Assembly (NCBI RefSeq): GCF_000024785.1
Contig: NC_013441.1
Location: forward strand, 1,550,001 to 1,614,000
DNA: 64,000 bases
DNA from: Gordonia bronchialis DSM 43247
Lineage (GTDB): Bacteria > Actinomycetota > Actinomycetes > Mycobacteriales > Mycobacteriaceae
Direction of reading: 5' to 3'
Below the pieces are notes generated by a model, which made no database searches, was not told the origin of the DNA, and saw nothing but the letters and a program-made list of their open reading frames with translations. Positions within the stretch are counted from its first letter, which is position 1. Each line of letters opens with the position of its first letter. The position numbers were made by a program, and so were the translations under genes. Positions 63,883-64,000 of this stretch are shown piece by piece.

Positions 63883-64000
63883 GAGTTCGTGATGGGTCGA
63901 GGTGCCGACGGAGTCGATGTCTGCGCCGGTGGGGAGACTTCACGACGATAGACCAATTGCCCTACCCGATTCTCAGGTGACTGCGCCATCCTGGATCGGT

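Overview
The window looks like a high-GC actinobacterial chromosome of the mycolic-acid group (order Mycobacteriales). Gordonia is the most plausible genus; Rhodococcus or a close relative is possible. The evidence is a six-ring Mce lipid-import operon with YrbE permeases, RpfB, a protein mannosyltransferase of the mycobacterial type, F420-type and MpaB/DUF2236 enzymes, and the order and orientation of the housekeeping genes.

A conserved backbone runs through the whole window: pmt(-), rsmI(+), pabB(-), metG(-), tatD(+), rpfB(+), rsmA(+), ispE(+), pth(-), rplY(-), prs(-), glmU(-). From memory this is the order and orientation of Rv1002c to Rv1018c in Mycobacterium tuberculosis. Accessory blocks are inserted between the backbone genes.

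Block 1 (about 5.5-24.9 kb) holds a MerR-HEAT regulator with a HEAT-repeat partner, a GH65 disaccharide phosphorylase with a beta-phosphoglucomutase-like HAD enzyme, a GntR/FadR regulator with two DUF2236 oxygenases, and a yrbEAB-mceABCDEF-mas operon. That operon is broken: a complete 1365-bp IS3-family element with a CAT target duplication sits inside mceF, and yrbEA, mceA, mceE and the mas gene each carry an apparent single-base frameshift. A PhzF-like gene follows, read divergently from the operon.

Block 2 (28.1-32.8 kb) has a GNAT acetyltransferase, a frameshifted F420-type oxidoreductase, a HAD phosphatase and a YdeP/FdhF-type molybdoenzyme. Block 3 (33.8-55.1 kb) has secreted enzymes (GH25 lysozyme, secretory lipase, SGNH esterase), two ABC-F ATPases (the second with a leader that looks like a translational attenuator), acyl-CoA and thiolase functions, RF3, a PadR/DrrAB exporter module bracketed by two ketoacyl-synthase-III paralogues and a decayed beta-propeller gene, and an SLC13-type permease. 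Block 4 (56.5-59.8 kb) has small enzymes, a TM2 protein and an MFS exporter. The right end carries glmU, a FabG-like reductase, a tRNA-Gln(UUG) and a small lipoprotein gene.

Non-coding structure includes REP-like inverted elements with attached tandem arrays at two gene ends, a 16-bp tandem duplication of the rsmI start site, a 15-bp tandem repeat that multiplies a stop codon, long-stem hairpin terminators, and several palindromic operator candidates. No CRISPR array, rRNA or prophage was seen. All product calls come from reading motifs; no database search was run.
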